Positions 42,498-42,550 of a stretch of 42,550 nucleotides of DNA are shown here, piece by piece. Below the pieces are notes generated by a model. That model had not been told where the DNA came from and searched no databases. It saw only the letters and a program-made list of their open reading frames with translations. The stretch spans positions 1-42,550 of the forward strand of contig JAHZKP010000027.1 in NCBI GenBank assembly GCA_022600345.1. The letters run 5' to 3'. Each line of letters starts with the position of its first letter. The stretch's first letter is position 1. A program made the position numbers and the translations under genes. The stretch is from Alphaproteobacteria bacterium. Lineage in GTDB: Bacteria > Pseudomonadota > Alphaproteobacteria > Rhizobiales > Hyphomicrobiaceae.

Positions 42498-42550
42498 GCC
42501 ACAATCGATTAGCCCCTCGTGTTGCGATGTCGGACGCGCTGCGCATTGAA

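Larger units (their letters stand above)
42014..42550. other. 537-bp non-coding stretch rich in hairpins at the right edge
   Basis: After cpaD I find no convincing gene up to the window end. The frames present are low-complexity, with no recognised family. The stretch has several stems, listed separately, and a T6 run at 42287-42292. It looks like a transcript end followed by intergenic DNA, not the start of cpaE. Confidence 0.6.

Noticed and set aside
42079-42549. 156-codon plus-strand frame at the right edge
   Set aside because: It is rich in Arg, Pro and Cys, runs through several hairpins and shows no motif; not supported as a gene.
1-42550. CRISPR array, tRNA or rRNA genes
   Set aside because: No regularly spaced repeats, cloverleaf-like sequence or rRNA signature was seen anywhere in the window.

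Overview
The window is chromosomal DNA of an alphaproteobacterium, most probably of the order Hyphomicrobiales (Rhizobiales). The evidence is gene content and order: a Rhodobacter-type gene transfer agent (GTA) module, a feuPQ-like two-component system followed by ccmI-ccmE-ccmF-ccmH, a Do-type protease, a second two-component pair and glnE, then pepN, egtBD, an N-end-rule transferase and part of a Tad/Cpa pilus cluster. I cannot name the genus. No tRNA, rRNA or CRISPR array was seen.

Region 1 (about 1-12300) is the right part of a GTA or domesticated siphophage cluster. It holds, in canonical RcGTA order, the capsid protein (g5), head-tail adaptor (g6), head closure (g7), tail terminator (g8), tail tube (g9), two tail assembly chaperones (g10 and g10.1), a short tape measure (g11), distal tail protein (g12), an Fe-S hub protein (g13), a cell-wall peptidase (g14) and the giant baseplate protein (g15). 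Terminase, portal and protease would lie left of the window. A lysis gene combining a peptidase-like domain, a GH108 muramidase and a holin-like membrane tail follows g15 directly. All reading frames are intact. Two poly-C tracts sit at gene junctions: C8 between g10 and g10.1, suggesting a lambda G/GT-type -1 frameshift, and C6 at the endolysin/holin junction.

Region 2 (about 12440-27206, all plus strand) holds a small secreted PepSY-like protein with a response regulator and histidine kinase (feuNPQ-like), a glycine-zipper lipoprotein, ccmIEFH for cytochrome c maturation, a DegP/Do protease with a clear terminator, a second response regulator/kinase pair, and glnE, which adjusts glutamine synthetase by adenylylation.

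Region 3 (about 27290-37407, all minus strand) holds a histidine kinase with a degenerate ATP-binding domain, aminopeptidase N, the ergothioneine pair egtB-egtD (overlapping by one base), an arginyl/leucyl-tRNA-protein transferase, a MITE-like element of about 300 bp with inverted ends, a small membrane protein and an Aas-like acyl-activating enzyme.

Region 4 (about 37560-42550, plus strand) is a Tad/Cpa pilus fragment: a TadG-like von Willebrand protein, secretin CpaC and lipoprotein CpaD. It is followed by about 540 bp rich in hairpins where cpaE would be expected. Possible CtrA-like sites lie upstream of the feuN-like gene and of the tadG-like gene.
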